64,000 nt of DNA, from NCBI RefSeq assembly GCF_039530285.1, contig NZ_BAAAOK010000001.1, forward strand, positions 186,001-250,000. The letters run 5' to 3'. Below are positions 43,980-52,357 of this stretch, one piece after another (the first letter of the stretch is position 1; each line of letters opens with the position of its first letter). The translations under genes and the position numbers were made by a program. The stretch is from Actinomadura_C alba. Lineage in GTDB: Bacteria; Actinomycetota; Actinomycetes; Streptosporangiales; Streptosporangiaceae. The notes below the pieces were generated by a model. It ran no database searches. It was not told the DNA's origin and saw only the letters and a program-made list of their open reading frames with translations.

Positions 43980-45353
43980 GTGGCGGCTACGGAGCGACTG
44001 CGACGAACCTGGCGTGCCCTGATGAGCGGAGCGCCGTCCGACGCGCCGCCCGAGCCGGAGCCCGGCGAGATCATCTCCTACCGTTCGATCGATCTCGTCC
44101 TGCGCGTCGGGGAACTGCTCCTGGCGAGTGGTGAGCCGACCGAACGTGTCAACGAGGCGATGCTGAGCCTCGCGGTGGCCTACGAGCTGCCGCGTTGCGA
44201 GGTCCAGGTCACCTTCACCGGCATCCTGGTCTCGGCGCATCCCGGCAACGGCGCTCCTCCGGTGACGGGAGCGCGGTCGATCCGCCGGCGTACTCCGGCG
44301 TACTGGCGACTCGTGGAGCTGAACCGGCTCGTCCATGACGCCTCGATCGGCCTGATCGATCTCGACGAGGCCCTCGAGCGGGTCAGGGAGATCAAGCGCC
44401 GCCGCGGACCGTATCCGCAGTGGCTGCTTGTCGTGGCCCTGGGCCTGATCGCCGCCTCGGCCGGTGTGCTCGCCGGCGGTGGCCCGCTCGTCGCCGGAAC
44501 CGCCTTCATCGCGACGGTGCTCGGCGACCGGACCGCGGCCGCGCTGGCCAAACGCGGTATCGCGGAATTCTTCCAGCTCACCCTGGCCGCGGCCATCGGC
44601 ACCACGAGCGCGGCGCTGGTGATCGCGGCAGGCGCGTCCGGCCAGGCGTCGACCATCGTCACCGGCTCCATCGTCGCGCTGTTGCCCGGGCGGCCGCTGG
44701 TGGCGAGCATTCAGGACGGCATCACCGGCGACCTGGTGAGCGCCGCCGCCCGGCTGCTCGAGGTGTTCTTCATCGTCGCCGCGATCGTCGCCGGTCTCGG
44801 CGTGTCCGTCTACCTCGCGGTCCGGCTCGGCGTGGCGATCGACGTCAACGATCTGCCGGCCGCTCCCCTGACGCTGCGACCGGTGGCGGTCCTCGCGGCC
44901 GCGGCCGTGTCGCTGACGTTCGCCGTCGCCCTGGCCGTGCCCCGCGACGTGCTGGTTCCCGCCGCCCTGGCGGGCGCCCTGATCTGGGTCCTGTACGTGC
45001 TGATCCTGCGCGCGGAGCTGCCACCGGTGCTCGCCTCGGCGCTGGCCGCGGTGCTCGTGGGCCTGCTCGGCAACCTCGTGGCACGCCGCCGCCGGGCGGC
45101 TGCGCTGCCCTACGTCGTGCCGGCCATCGCGCCGCTCCTGCCGGGGACGCTGCTCTACCAAGGCATGATCGAGCTCAATACCGGCGCCGCCACGACGGGC
45201 GTGCTCAGCCTGATCAGCGCCATGTCCGTCGCCCTGGCGCTGGGCGCCGGGGTCAACCTCGGCGGCGAGTTCGTACGCGCCTTCCAGCGGGTCGGGCACG
45301 GCGGATCCGGTCGAGGCGCCCGTCCCGCCGCCCGCCGCGCCCGAGGCTACTGA
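43980..45353 (+). CDS. thrE: ThrE-family threonine/serine exporter
   Basis: Membrane exporter (457 aa) with the two ThrE halves fused. Soluble N-terminal part IDLVLRVGELLLASGEPTERV, VQVTFTGILVSAH; then about ten helices, with conserved GRPLVASIQDGITGDLVSAAARL and the second half PAIAPLLPGTLLYQG. Exports threonine/serine by proton antiport in Corynebacterium. GTG 43980 follows AGGGG. The C-terminal 20 residues are Arg/Gly/Ala-rich and probably disordered. A long hairpin lies 37 bases after the stop. Confidence 0.9.
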   Translation: MAATERLRRTWRALMSGAPSDAPPEPEPGEIISYRSIDLVLRVGELLLASGEPTERVNEAMLSLAVAYELPRCEVQVTFTGILVSAHPGNGAPPVTGARSIRRRTPAYWRLVELNRLVHDASIGLIDLDEALERVREIKRRRGPYPQWLLVVALGLIAASAGVLAGGGPLVAGTAFIATVLGDRTAAALAKRGIAEFFQLTLAAAIGTTSAALVIAAGASGQASTIVTGSIVALLPGRPLVASIQDGITGDLVSAAARLLEVFFIVAAIVAGLGVSVYLAVRLGVAIDVNDLPAAPLTLRPVAVLAAAAVSLTFAVALAVPRDVLVPAALAGALIWVLYVLILRAELPPVLASALAAVLVGLLGNLVARRRRAAALPYVVPAIAPLLPGTLLYQGMIELNTGAATTGVLSLISAMSVALALGAGVNLGGEFVRAFQRVGHGGSGRGARPAARRARGY

Positions 45354-45390
45354 CCCACCCATACGCCATGCGCACCTATACGCGGCCGTT

Positions 45391-45456
45391 TCGTTGAGTC
45401 GTGGCGTGTCGGGGCATCATGCCGCGTGAAGACCCCGACACGCCGCGAGTCAACGA
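45391..45456. terminator. Long inverted repeat after thrE
   Basis: 24-base arms (45391-45414 and 45433-45456) pair with two mismatches around an 18-base loop; a perfect 11-base core GGCGTGTCGGG touches the loop. It lies 37 bases downstream of the thrE stop and 75 bases upstream of the esterase start. Probably the thrE terminator, though arm length is more than a terminator needs. Confidence 0.55.
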
Positions 45457-45530
45457 GGCCGGTGGCGAACCCTTGGCCGGTTCGGGTCGTCGTAGTCACC
45501 AGGTGGCCGGCTGATCGTGGGGGTTCGTTG

Positions 45531-46403
45531 ATGAACAGGCGTGGGCTTCTCGTCGCAGGCGGGCTGGGCATCCTCGGGGCGGCCGGATCGGGCGTGGGGC
45601 TGGTCGAGGCGAACGTGCTGCCGGGCAAGGTCCCGCTCGATCGCGCGCTGGGCCGGTGCGGGGACGCCCCGCCGGTGCCCGCGGCACGCGCGACCGTACG
45701 GCAGGAGACGTTCCGGTCGGCGGCCCGCGGCCGGGACGTCCGCCTGGTGATCGCGACACCCCGGGCCACGGCGGCGGGCCCGCTGCCCGTGGTCATCGCG
45801 TTGCACGGCTGGGGCGGCGACGCGCGCAGCGTGCTGACGCAGGCGCTCGACCGCCACCTCGCCCAGGCCCACGCCCAAGGAATTCCGCCCTTCGCCGTTG
45901 TCGGCGTCGACGGCGGCGAGATGTACTGGCATCCGCGCGCCTCGGGTGACGACCCGCATCGGATGATCACTGCGGAGGTGCTGCCCCGGCTGCGCCGGGA
46001 GGGCCTGCGCACCGACCGGATCGGGGTGATGGGGTGGTCGATGGGCGGGTACGGTGCGCTGCTCCTCGGCCAGTCCCTCGGGCCGTCGCGGGTGGGCGCG
46101 ATCGTCGCCTCGTCACCGGCCGTCTTCACGTCCTATGACGACGCGCGGGCGACCAACACCCGGGCGTTCGACGACGCCGACGACTTCGCCCGGCATGACG
46201 TGCGAGCGGCGCTCGGCCGCCTGCGAGGGATTCCGACGTGGGTCGACTGCGGGCGCAGTGATCCTTTCACCGGGACGGCGAGACGCCTGCGCGCAGGGCT
46301 CGGGAACCCGGCGGGAGGGCTCTTCGGCGGTTGCCACGACAACACGTACTGGCAGCGCCGTGCCCCCGCCCAGCTGACGTTCCTCGGCCGGGAACTCGGC
46401 TGA
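45531..46403 (+). CDS. Exported alpha/beta-hydrolase (esterase D/antigen-85-like)
   Basis: 290-aa hydrolase with a Tat-like signal (NRRGLLVAGGLGILGAAGSG, residues 2-21). Oxyanion strand VVIALHGWGGDA, nucleophile elbow GWSMGGYGALLL, acid region WVDCGRSDPF and the catalytic His in GGCHDNTYW are in the expected order. Substrate unknown. ATG 45531 follows GGGGG. Its last codons are copied in an 80-base tandem duplication directly after the gene. Confidence 0.87.
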   Translation: MNRRGLLVAGGLGILGAAGSGVGLVEANVLPGKVPLDRALGRCGDAPPVPAARATVRQETFRSAARGRDVRLVIATPRATAAGPLPVVIALHGWGGDARSVLTQALDRHLAQAHAQGIPPFAVVGVDGGEMYWHPRASGDDPHRMITAEVLPRLRREGLRTDRIGVMGWSMGGYGALLLGQSLGPSRVGAIVASSPAVFTSYDDARATNTRAFDDADDFARHDVRAALGRLRGIPTWVDCGRSDPFTGTARRLRAGLGNPAGGLFGGCHDNTYWQRRAPAQLTFLGRELG

Positions 46404-46517
46404 GCCACCGACGTGACACGCCGCTCGGCGGTCAGCCCCGCGTCCCCGCCCAGCTGGCGTTCCTCGGCCGGCAGCTCGGCTGAGCCACCGGCATGACACG
46501 CCGCTCGGCCGGTCAGC
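46364..46517 (+). repeat. Tandem direct repeat (period about 80 bases)
   Basis: Unit 1 at 46364-46436 (end of the esterase gene and its stop) recurs at 46444-46517 with five substitutions and one inserted base. The second unit still spells the esterase end (CAGCTGGCGTTCCTCGGCCG, then TGA), giving a duplicated gene tail. It reaches into the stop region of the convergent dehydrogenase gene. Confidence 0.85.
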
Positions 46518-47526
46518 GGCGGGGGTCCACGTGGATCTTCGGGCCCGGGCCCGCACCCGGAGGTCGCCGGCCGGCGAGCACGTCACCTGTCCCGGCCAGC
46601 CCGACGGTCGCGGCGACCAGCGGTTCGGGATCGACCAACCCGGAGGCGTAGTGCTCGATGGCGCCCGCGAGCCCCGGCGAGGCGCTGAGGATCCCCACCG
46701 CCGTGACGTCCTTGAGCACGAGGATCCGCGTGTCGATCGTGCTGGGCCGCGACGACAGGCCGATGTAGACCACGCGGCGACCGGGCTCGACGAGGTCGAG
46801 CGCCGCCGCCGGCACGCTCCGGTCGTTGGTGGCGTCGATCATTGCGTCGTACGGCAGCCTCGGCAGATCGTCGATCGTCCAGGCCCTGTCCACGCCGAGT
46901 GCGCGCGCGTGCTCGAGCGACTCCGGCGACGGGCCGACCACGTGCACCTCGACGCCGTGCGCGGCGGCGAACCTGGCGGCGAGCAGGCCGATGGCGCCCG
47001 GCCCCCATACGACCGCGCGCATCCCCGGCTCCAGGGCAGCGGCCTCGACGGCGCGCAGCGCGTTGCCGCCGGGCTCCACCATCGCACCGGCGACGGCTCC
47101 GATGGCGTCGGGCAGCGCGTGCAGGGCGGTGGCGGGCACCGCCAGCCGCTCCGCGAGCGCACCGGGCCGGCCGCCCCGGATGCCGATCTCGTACCGTCGC
47201 TCGCACACGTGCTGGCGCCCGCTCCGGCAGCGGTGGCAGTGCCCGCAGCCGAGCATCGTGTCGCCGGTGACGCGCCGTCCGAGCCAGCCGGTGTCGACGC
47301 CCGCTCCGACCTCCGAGACCACGCCGCACCACTCGTGGCCCAGCCGCATCGGATAGGCGGCATGGCCGTCGCGCAGATAGGCCATCTCGCCGGTGAAGAA
47401 CTCGACGTCGGTGCCGCAGACACCGACACGGTCCACGTCGACGACGACCTGGCCGGGTTCGGCGACCGGCACCGGGACCCGCTCGACGCCACCCCGGCCC
47501 GGGCCGTGCAGGACGAACGCCCGCAT
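46513..47526 (-). CDS. Zinc-dependent medium-chain alcohol/polyol dehydrogenase
   Basis: Cytoplasmic oxidoreductase (337 aa). Catalytic zinc ligands Cys37 (VGVCGTD) and His64-Glu65 (LGHEW); structural zinc Cys94, Cys97, Cys100, Cys108 (GCGHCHRCRSGRQHVC). Nucleotide-binding AVVWGPGAIGLLAARF. Start ATG 47526; GTG 47541 is an in-frame alternative. The last 20 residues (GRRPPGAGPGPKIHVDPRR) overlap the duplicated DNA. Divergent to a sugar-acid dehydratase gene, so a sugar, sugar-acid or polyol substrate is likely. Confidence 0.9.
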   Translation of the reverse strand: MRAFVLHGPGRGGVERVPVPVAEPGQVVVDVDRVGVCGTDVEFFTGEMAYLRDGHAAYPMRLGHEWCGVVSEVGAGVDTGWLGRRVTGDTMLGCGHCHRCRSGRQHVCERRYEIGIRGGRPGALAERLAVPATALHALPDAIGAVAGAMVEPGGNALRAVEAAALEPGMRAVVWGPGAIGLLAARFAAAHGVEVHVVGPSPESLEHARALGVDRAWTIDDLPRLPYDAMIDATNDRSVPAAALDLVEPGRRVVYIGLSSRPSTIDTRILVLKDVTAVGILSASPGLAGAIEHYASGLVDPEPLVAATVGLAGTGDVLAGRRPPGAGPGPKIHVDPRR

Positions 47527-47686
47527 CGAATCCGAGCTCACGACGCGCTCACCCCACCCGGCTAAGGCGCTGACCGGGCCCGAGGGTGAACCCGGAGACG
47601 TCTTCTCTGGGCGACGGGATAGAACTAATGTCGGGCATGTTCGTGATCGTAGAGGCGTTCCGGCAACGGGAAGAAGCTCTGATCGT

Positions 47687-49402
47687 GTGAACGAGCTCCG
47701 CAGCGCGCAGTGGTACTCCGGCGACGACCGCAATTCCTATATCCACCGGGCCTGGATGCGACGTGGCCTGCCGGGATCGGCCCTCGGCGGACGACCCCAG
47801 ATCGCGATAGCGAACACCGCGTCCGACCTCACGCCCTGCAACTCCCACCTCAACGAGGTCGCCGCGAGCGTGAAGGACGGCATCTGGGCGGCCGGTGGCA
47901 CGCCGCTCAACCTGCCGGTCCTCTCCCTCGGCGAGACGCAGGTGCGCCCGACCGCGATGCTGTGGCGCAACCTCGCCGCGATGGCGACCGAGGAGATGCT
48001 CCGGGCCAATCCGATCGACGGCGTCGTCCTGCTCGGTGGCTGCGACAAGACCATCCCGTCGCTGCTCATGGCGGCCGCCTCGGTGGACCTTCCCGCGGTC
48101 GTGGTGCCGGGTGGGCCGATGCTCACCGGGCACTTCCGCGGCGCGCCGCTCGGCTGCGGCACGGATGTGTGGCGGCTCAGCGAGGAGGTCCGGGCCGGCA
48201 CGCTGCCCCCGGAGGCGTTCCTAGAGTCCGAGTCCTCCATGATCCGCAGCCGGGGCCACTGCAACACGATGGGGACCGCCTCGACGATGGCCTGCATGGC
48301 GGAGGCGCTCGGCGCCACGCTGCCCGGCATCGCGGGTACGCCGGCGCCCGACAGCCGGCTGCTCGAGCAGGCCCACGAGACCGGCCGGCTGGCCGTGGAG
48401 CTGGTCGAGCGGGACCGCCGCCCGAGCGATGTGCTGACCCGCTCCTCGTTCCTCAACGCCATCGTGGCGCTGGCCGCCATCGGCGGCTCGACCAACGCGG
48501 TCGTCCACCTGCTGGCGATCGCGGGCCGGCTCGGCGTGGACCTCGGCCTCGACGACTTCGACCGCACCGGCAGCGGCGTACCCCTGCTCGTGGACCTGCA
48601 GCCGTCCGGCCGGCATCTGATGGACGACCTGCACCGGGCCGGCGGGCTGCTCGCCGTGCTGCGCGAGGTACGTGACCTGCTCGATCCGGATGCCCTCACC
48701 GTCACCGGCAGGCCGCTCGTCGACCATCTCGAAGACGCGCGAATCTGGGACGAGACGGTCATCCGCCCTCGCGGTGCCCCACTGCGGCCGGACGCGGGGA
48801 TCGCCGTGCTGCGCGGCAACCTGGCGCCGGACGGTGCCGTCATCAAGCCCGCCGCGGCCTCACCCGAGCTGCTGCGCCACCGCGGCCGGGCCGTGGTCTT
48901 CGACAGCGTCGAGGACCTGCACGCCCGCCTCGACTCCCCCGACCTCGACGTGGACGAGACCTGCGTGCTCGTGCTGCGCGGCTGCGGGCCGAAGGGGTAC
49001 CCCGGCATGCCCGAGGTCGGCAACATGCCGCTGCCCGCCAAGGTGCTGGCGAAGGGCGTACGCGACATGGTGCGGATCAGCGACGCCCGCATGAGCGGCA
49101 CCGCCTACGGCACCGTCGTGCTGCACACGGCGCCGGAGGCCGCGGCGGGCGGTCCGCTGGGCCTGGTCCGTACCGGTGACATGATCATCCTGGATGTCCC
49201 GGGGCGCCGCCTGGACGTGGAGGTCCCGGCCGACGAACTCGGCCGGCGGGGCGACGCCGAGGCGTCCAAGGCGGCCTACGCCGCCCCCGTCGGCGGCTGG
49301 GAACGCCTGTACGTCGATCACGTCCAGCAGGCCGACCGGGGCGCCGACCTGGATTTCCTCGTCGGTTCCCGTGGGCACCAGGTGAGCCGCGAGTCGCACT
49401 GA
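47687..49402 (+). CDS. IlvD/EDD-family dehydratase, probably sugar-acid dehydratase
   Basis: Fe-S dehydratase (571 aa) removing water from a 2,3-dihydroxy acid. Cluster cysteines Cys51 (DLTPCNSH), Cys119 (LLGGCDKTIPS) and Cys192 (SRGHCNTMGTASTM); the 68- and 73-residue spacings equal those I recall for L-arabinonate dehydratase, a [2Fe-2S] sugar-acid enzyme, rather than classical IlvD in branched-chain synthesis. GTG 47687 follows GGGAAGAAG. No ilvBNC genes nearby. With the divergent dehydrogenase it suggests non-phosphorylative pentose or hexonate use; the exact sugar is unknown. Confidence 0.88.
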   Translation: MNELRSAQWYSGDDRNSYIHRAWMRRGLPGSALGGRPQIAIANTASDLTPCNSHLNEVAASVKDGIWAAGGTPLNLPVLSLGETQVRPTAMLWRNLAAMATEEMLRANPIDGVVLLGGCDKTIPSLLMAAASVDLPAVVVPGGPMLTGHFRGAPLGCGTDVWRLSEEVRAGTLPPEAFLESESSMIRSRGHCNTMGTASTMACMAEALGATLPGIAGTPAPDSRLLEQAHETGRLAVELVERDRRPSDVLTRSSFLNAIVALAAIGGSTNAVVHLLAIAGRLGVDLGLDDFDRTGSGVPLLVDLQPSGRHLMDDLHRAGGLLAVLREVRDLLDPDALTVTGRPLVDHLEDARIWDETVIRPRGAPLRPDAGIAVLRGNLAPDGAVIKPAAASPELLRHRGRAVVFDSVEDLHARLDSPDLDVDETCVLVLRGCGPKGYPGMPEVGNMPLPAKVLAKGVRDMVRISDARMSGTAYGTVVLHTAPEAAAGGPLGLVRTGDMIILDVPGRRLDVEVPADELGRRGDAEASKAAYAAPVGGWERLYVDHVQQADRGADLDFLVGSRGHQVSRESH

Positions 49403-49417
49403 CGGCTCACCCGGCGG

Positions 49418-50836
49418 TCACTTCACGATCTGCAGGACCGCCATCATCCCCATGTCCTGATGGCTCCGCATGGCGCAGTGGAACACCACCTTGCCCGGGT
49501 GCCCGGTGAACCGCAGCCGGATGACGACGTGTCCGCGCTCAGGAAGGGTGACCGTGTCCTGCCAGCTGTGCGCGTTGTGCGGCCGGCCGTTGACGCTCAT
49601 CAGCTGGAACCCCTTCGTGTGCACGTGGAACGCCTGCTGCGCGTCGGTGGGGTTGCGTACGGTCCACTCCTCCACCGTGCCCAGCCGGGACCGGATGTCG
49701 ACCCGTTCGGGGTTGAAGTAGCGGCCCATGGCGAAGAACCGGTTCGCCGTCCGGTCGGGCGAGAACACCACCGTGCGGTGCGCCGCGACCGGCTCCTGGC
49801 TCAGATCGCGCATGGTCGCGAACGTGACCGGCAGGGCGGCGCACGATACGGGTGTGCCCGCGGACACCGCGGTGGCCAGGGTGCGGTGCGGGAAGCGGCC
49901 CGCCGCCGCCCCCGCGTTGTACGGCAGTGTCTCGAGCTCGGTATGGCCCGGCCGGCCGCCCTCGACCAGCACGTCGTAGCGCGCACCCGCCGGGATGACC
50001 AGCGAGTCGGCGGACCAGATCCGCTCGACCGGGTTGCCGTCCTGAGCGATCACCTGGAAGCGCTGGCCGCGAAGGTGCAGCCGGTAGTAGTCGCCGGCAC
50101 TGATGTTGGCCAGCCGCCATAACTGCGTCTCGCCCGGGCGGATCCGGATCACCGGATTGATCTGGCCGTTCACCGCGCCGCCGATCCCGGCGCCGCCGCG
50201 GACGTCGTGCCCGCGCCCCGGGGCGGCCGCCCCCTGGACGTCCTTCAACGCGATGACGCGCTCGGTGATGTTGCGGAGATTCGGCGGCAGGTGCCGGCGC
50301 AGCCCGTCGACGACGATGATGCCCGACATGCCGTCGGTGGCCTCGGTCGCCATGGGCGGCTGGGCGTACGAGTGGTACCAGTACGTGCCCGGCATGAGGG
50401 TGCGCGGGAACCGGAAGACGTGATGGAAGGTCTGGCCCGGCTGGATGTGCAGAAACGCGTCGGACCCGCGCACCGGCGTGGCCTCGAACCCGAGCACGTG
50501 GAGGTTGGTGAGCGGGTGGACCTTGTTCACCATCGTGAAGTCCATCCGGTCCCCCGGCTGCAGGCGCAGCGTCGGCGGCATGTAGTAGCCGTTGTAGGTC
50601 AGCGCCCACAACGTGCGGCCGGCCACCCGGACCTGCCGCCGCTCCACCACGATGCGCACCCGCAGCACGCCGTTGCCGCTCACGTACTGCGGCGGATCAC
50701 GCAGCGGCGCCCCCTGAGGCACCTGGGCGGCCTTGCGCACCAGTGCCGTCTCGCCGACGTCGCAGGCGCCGATGCCGGCCAGGGCGATCATCGCGGCGAC
50801 CGCGAAGCCGGATGCCCGAGCCCAAGATCGCACCAC
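49418..50836 (-). CDS. Multicopper-oxidase-like lipoprotein with altered copper sites
   Basis: 472-aa exported protein with a signal ending IGAC (lipobox, Cys25) and three cupredoxin domains. Compared with the four standard copper motifs: HxH is His113-Val-Leu115, the second HxH is His155-Ser-Tyr157, HxxHxH begins Gln401 (QAFHVH), and HCHxxxHxxxxM is HCAMRSHQDMGM (His453, Cys454, Ala455, His459, Met464). Four usual ligands are thus replaced, three of type 3 and one of type 1, so a normal trinuclear oxygen-reducing centre is unlikely. Start GTG 50836. Convergent with the dehydratase gene. Confidence 0.87.
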   Translation of the reverse strand: MVRSWARASGFAVAAMIALAGIGACDVGETALVRKAAQVPQGAPLRDPPQYVSGNGVLRVRIVVERRQVRVAGRTLWALTYNGYYMPPTLRLQPGDRMDFTMVNKVHPLTNLHVLGFEATPVRGSDAFLHIQPGQTFHHVFRFPRTLMPGTYWYHSYAQPPMATEATDGMSGIIVVDGLRRHLPPNLRNITERVIALKDVQGAAAPGRGHDVRGGAGIGGAVNGQINPVIRIRPGETQLWRLANISAGDYYRLHLRGQRFQVIAQDGNPVERIWSADSLVIPAGARYDVLVEGGRPGHTELETLPYNAGAAAGRFPHRTLATAVSAGTPVSCAALPVTFATMRDLSQEPVAAHRTVVFSPDRTANRFFAMGRYFNPERVDIRSRLGTVEEWTVRNPTDAQQAFHVHTKGFQLMSVNGRPHNAHSWQDTVTLPERGHVVIRLRFTGHPGKVVFHCAMRSHQDMGMMAVLQIVK

Positions 50837-50936
50837 AACCCCCGAATGAAAGCGGTATATCGCAAGAGGTGAACCCCCCCTGCGACATCACTACCCAAAG
50901 TAGGCAAGTGACAACCGTGAGTGTCGGCGGCCGGCC

Positions 50937-51055
50937 CGGATCACCGCCGAGGACCGGCGCGCCCTGTCCCGCTGTTCTGGGCGCACGTCAATCCCTACGG
51001 CCGGTTCCGCCTGGACATGGACACCCGCCTGGACCTAGGCGCAGGTGGTGGCTGA
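50937..51055 (+). pseudogene. Tn3-family transposase, 3' remnant
   Basis: The reading ITAEDRRAL, then LFWAHVNPYGRF and RLDMDTRLDL, is the hallmark C-terminus of Tn3-type TnpA. A missing C near 50970 (CTGTCCCGC) puts the two pieces in different frames, and everything upstream is gone. After the TGA at 51053 the DNA reads TGAGGAAGCCCCC, like the outer end of a Tn3 inverted repeat; no partner end was found by eye. Confidence 0.7.
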
Positions 51056-51102
51056 GGAAGCCCCCGTGTGCGGGTAGGACGTGGTCTGAAGGGGATCGGC
51101 TG

Positions 51103-51651
51103 CTACAGCACGGTGGGGCTGCGGCGTTCGATGAGGACGACGTTGCGCCACCGTCCGTGGTGGCGGCCGATCCTTTCGCGGGTGCCGATGGTGCGGAACC
51201 CGGCGGCATGGTGCAGGCGCAGGCTGGCGGTGTTCTCGGGGAAGATCCCCGATTGGATGGTCCAGATCCCGGCGGCCTCGGTGGAGGCGACGAACGCGTT
51301 CAACAGGGCGGCGCCGACGCCGCGTCCGCGGGCGCCGGGGTGGATGTAGACCGAGTGCTCGACGACGCCGGCGTAGACGCATCGGTCGGACACCGCGGTG
51401 GCGGCGATCCAGCCCAGTACCTGCTCGGGTGCGTGCGGGCCGGCGCCGGTGCGGGTGGCGACGTAGCGGTGGTGGGGCAGCTTGGTGGTGTCGAAGGCGG
51501 GCCAGGTGGGGGCGGTGGTCTCGAAGCTGGCGTGACCGGTGTCCAGGCCCAGCTGGTAGATCACCAGGACCTGGTCGGCGTCGCGCGGGGTCATGGGCCG
51601 GATGACGATGCCGTCCGGCCCAGCCGGTTCGGTATGCGCCGGGGGGGTCAT
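51103..51651 (-). CDS. arsN1: ArsN1-like GNAT acetyltransferase
   Basis: Cytoplasmic acetyl-CoA-dependent N-acetyltransferase (182 aa) of the phosphinothricin/arsinothricin group. IRPMTPRDADQVLVIYQLG, ASFETTAPTWPAFD, the acetyl-CoA loop HPGARGRGVGAALL and the end ASLRLHHAAGFRTIGTRERI with GRWRNVVLIERRS are typical. In arsenic operons such enzymes (ArsN1) detoxify arsinothricin. Its ATG overlaps the stop of the ArsR-ArsC'-ArsM' gene (ATGA), which supports an arsenic-linked role; a phosphinothricin substrate is the alternative. Confidence 0.8.
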   Translation of the reverse strand: MTPPAHTEPAGPDGIVIRPMTPRDADQVLVIYQLGLDTGHASFETTAPTWPAFDTTKLPHHRYVATRTGAGPHAPEQVLGWIAATAVSDRCVYAGVVEHSVYIHPGARGRGVGAALLNAFVASTEAAGIWTIQSGIFPENTASLRLHHAAGFRTIGTRERIGRHHGRWRNVVLIERRSPTVL

Positions 51652-52256
51652 TGCGGGTCCGGTGCGCTGTCGCCCGGGGCCGGGATGCCGGGTTTGGTGG
51701 CTTGGATGATGGCCGAGCGCAGGCCGTCGTCGGCGCAACTGGTCGGGGTGATGGTGATGGCGGCAAATCCGGCCTGCTGAAGGAGCTCCTGGTAGGCGTT
51801 GGCGGTGAGGGTGTCGCTGGTGCAGCCGGCGCGGCGATGCACCCGCGGGCTGGGATCGGTTCCGGCCGAGGCGGCGGGGACAGTGGCATAGGGGCGGCGG
51901 CCGTGCTGGTTCCACAGGGCTGCGGCGAGCTGAGACCGGGCGGAGTTGTGGGTGCACACGAACACCACCCGGGCGGCAGCCCGGGTCAGCACCGACACCG
52001 CGGAGTTGAGCCCGGCCAGCGCGGCGGGCACCAGCCGCACGTAGGTGCGCCGCCGGTCGGCCTCGGAGCGGGCGCGCTGCACCAGCCCGGCCTCGGTCAG
52101 CACCTTCAGGTGGTGGGCCAGCAGGTTGGACGGCAGGCCGAGCGCCTGCCCCAGCTCGCCAGGGGAGGCATCACCCAGCACCAGGGCGTCGACCACCGCC
52201 AGCCGGGCGGGCTCGGCCAGGGCCGCGTGGATCGCGGCCCGCTCCTCAAGACTCAT
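51648..52256 (-). CDS. Chimeric protein: ArsR domain, half ArsC domain, ArsM tail
   Basis: 202 aa. Residues 1-90 are an ArsR-type winged helix (EPARLAVVDALVLGDASPGE, NLLAHHLKVLTEAGLV). Residues 97-142 begin a low-molecular-weight phosphatase/arsenate reductase domain with the CX5R loop Cys101-Arg107 (VFVCTHNSARSQLA) and SAGTDPSPRVH. At residue 143/144 (about base 51827) it changes to GCTSDTLTANAYQELLQQAG, then FAAITITPT and SAIIQATKP, which fit the C-terminal end of ArsM arsenite methyltransferases. The reductase domain therefore lacks its second half and general acid. ArsR repression may survive; catalysis should not. Start ATG 52256; ATG 52268 is possible. Confidence 0.8.
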   Translation of the reverse strand: MSLEERAAIHAALAEPARLAVVDALVLGDASPGELGQALGLPSNLLAHHLKVLTEAGLVQRARSEADRRRTYVRLVPAALAGLNSAVSVLTRAAARVVFVCTHNSARSQLAAALWNQHGRRPYATVPAASAGTDPSPRVHRRAGCTSDTLTANAYQELLQQAGFAAITITPTSCADDGLRSAIIQATKPGIPAPGDSAPDPQ

Positions 52257-52270
52257 TATCTCAACCATGA

Positions 52271-52294
52271 TTGACTCAATCCTCATTGAGGCAA
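52271..52294. promoter_or_regulatory. Operator-like dyad upstream of the chimeric arsR
   Basis: TTGACTCAAT (52271-52280) and ATTGAGGCAA (52285-52294) pair at nine of ten positions around a four-base centre, the form and length of ArsR-family operators. It is 15 bases upstream of the start codon used here. Confidence 0.6.
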
Positions 52295-52313
52295 TGTCTC
52301 CGGCGTCAAGGGC

Positions 52314-52343
52314 CGGCAGCGAATCTCGAGGTGGGGGCTGCCG
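52314..52343 (-). terminator. Small hairpin after arsC
   Basis: Seven-base arms CGGCAGC (52314-52320) and GCTGCCG (52337-52343), starting 15 bases beyond the arsC stop. A weak terminator candidate separating arsC from the chimeric arsR gene. Confidence 0.3.
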
Positions 52344-52357
52344 CGTGCCAGGGAGGG

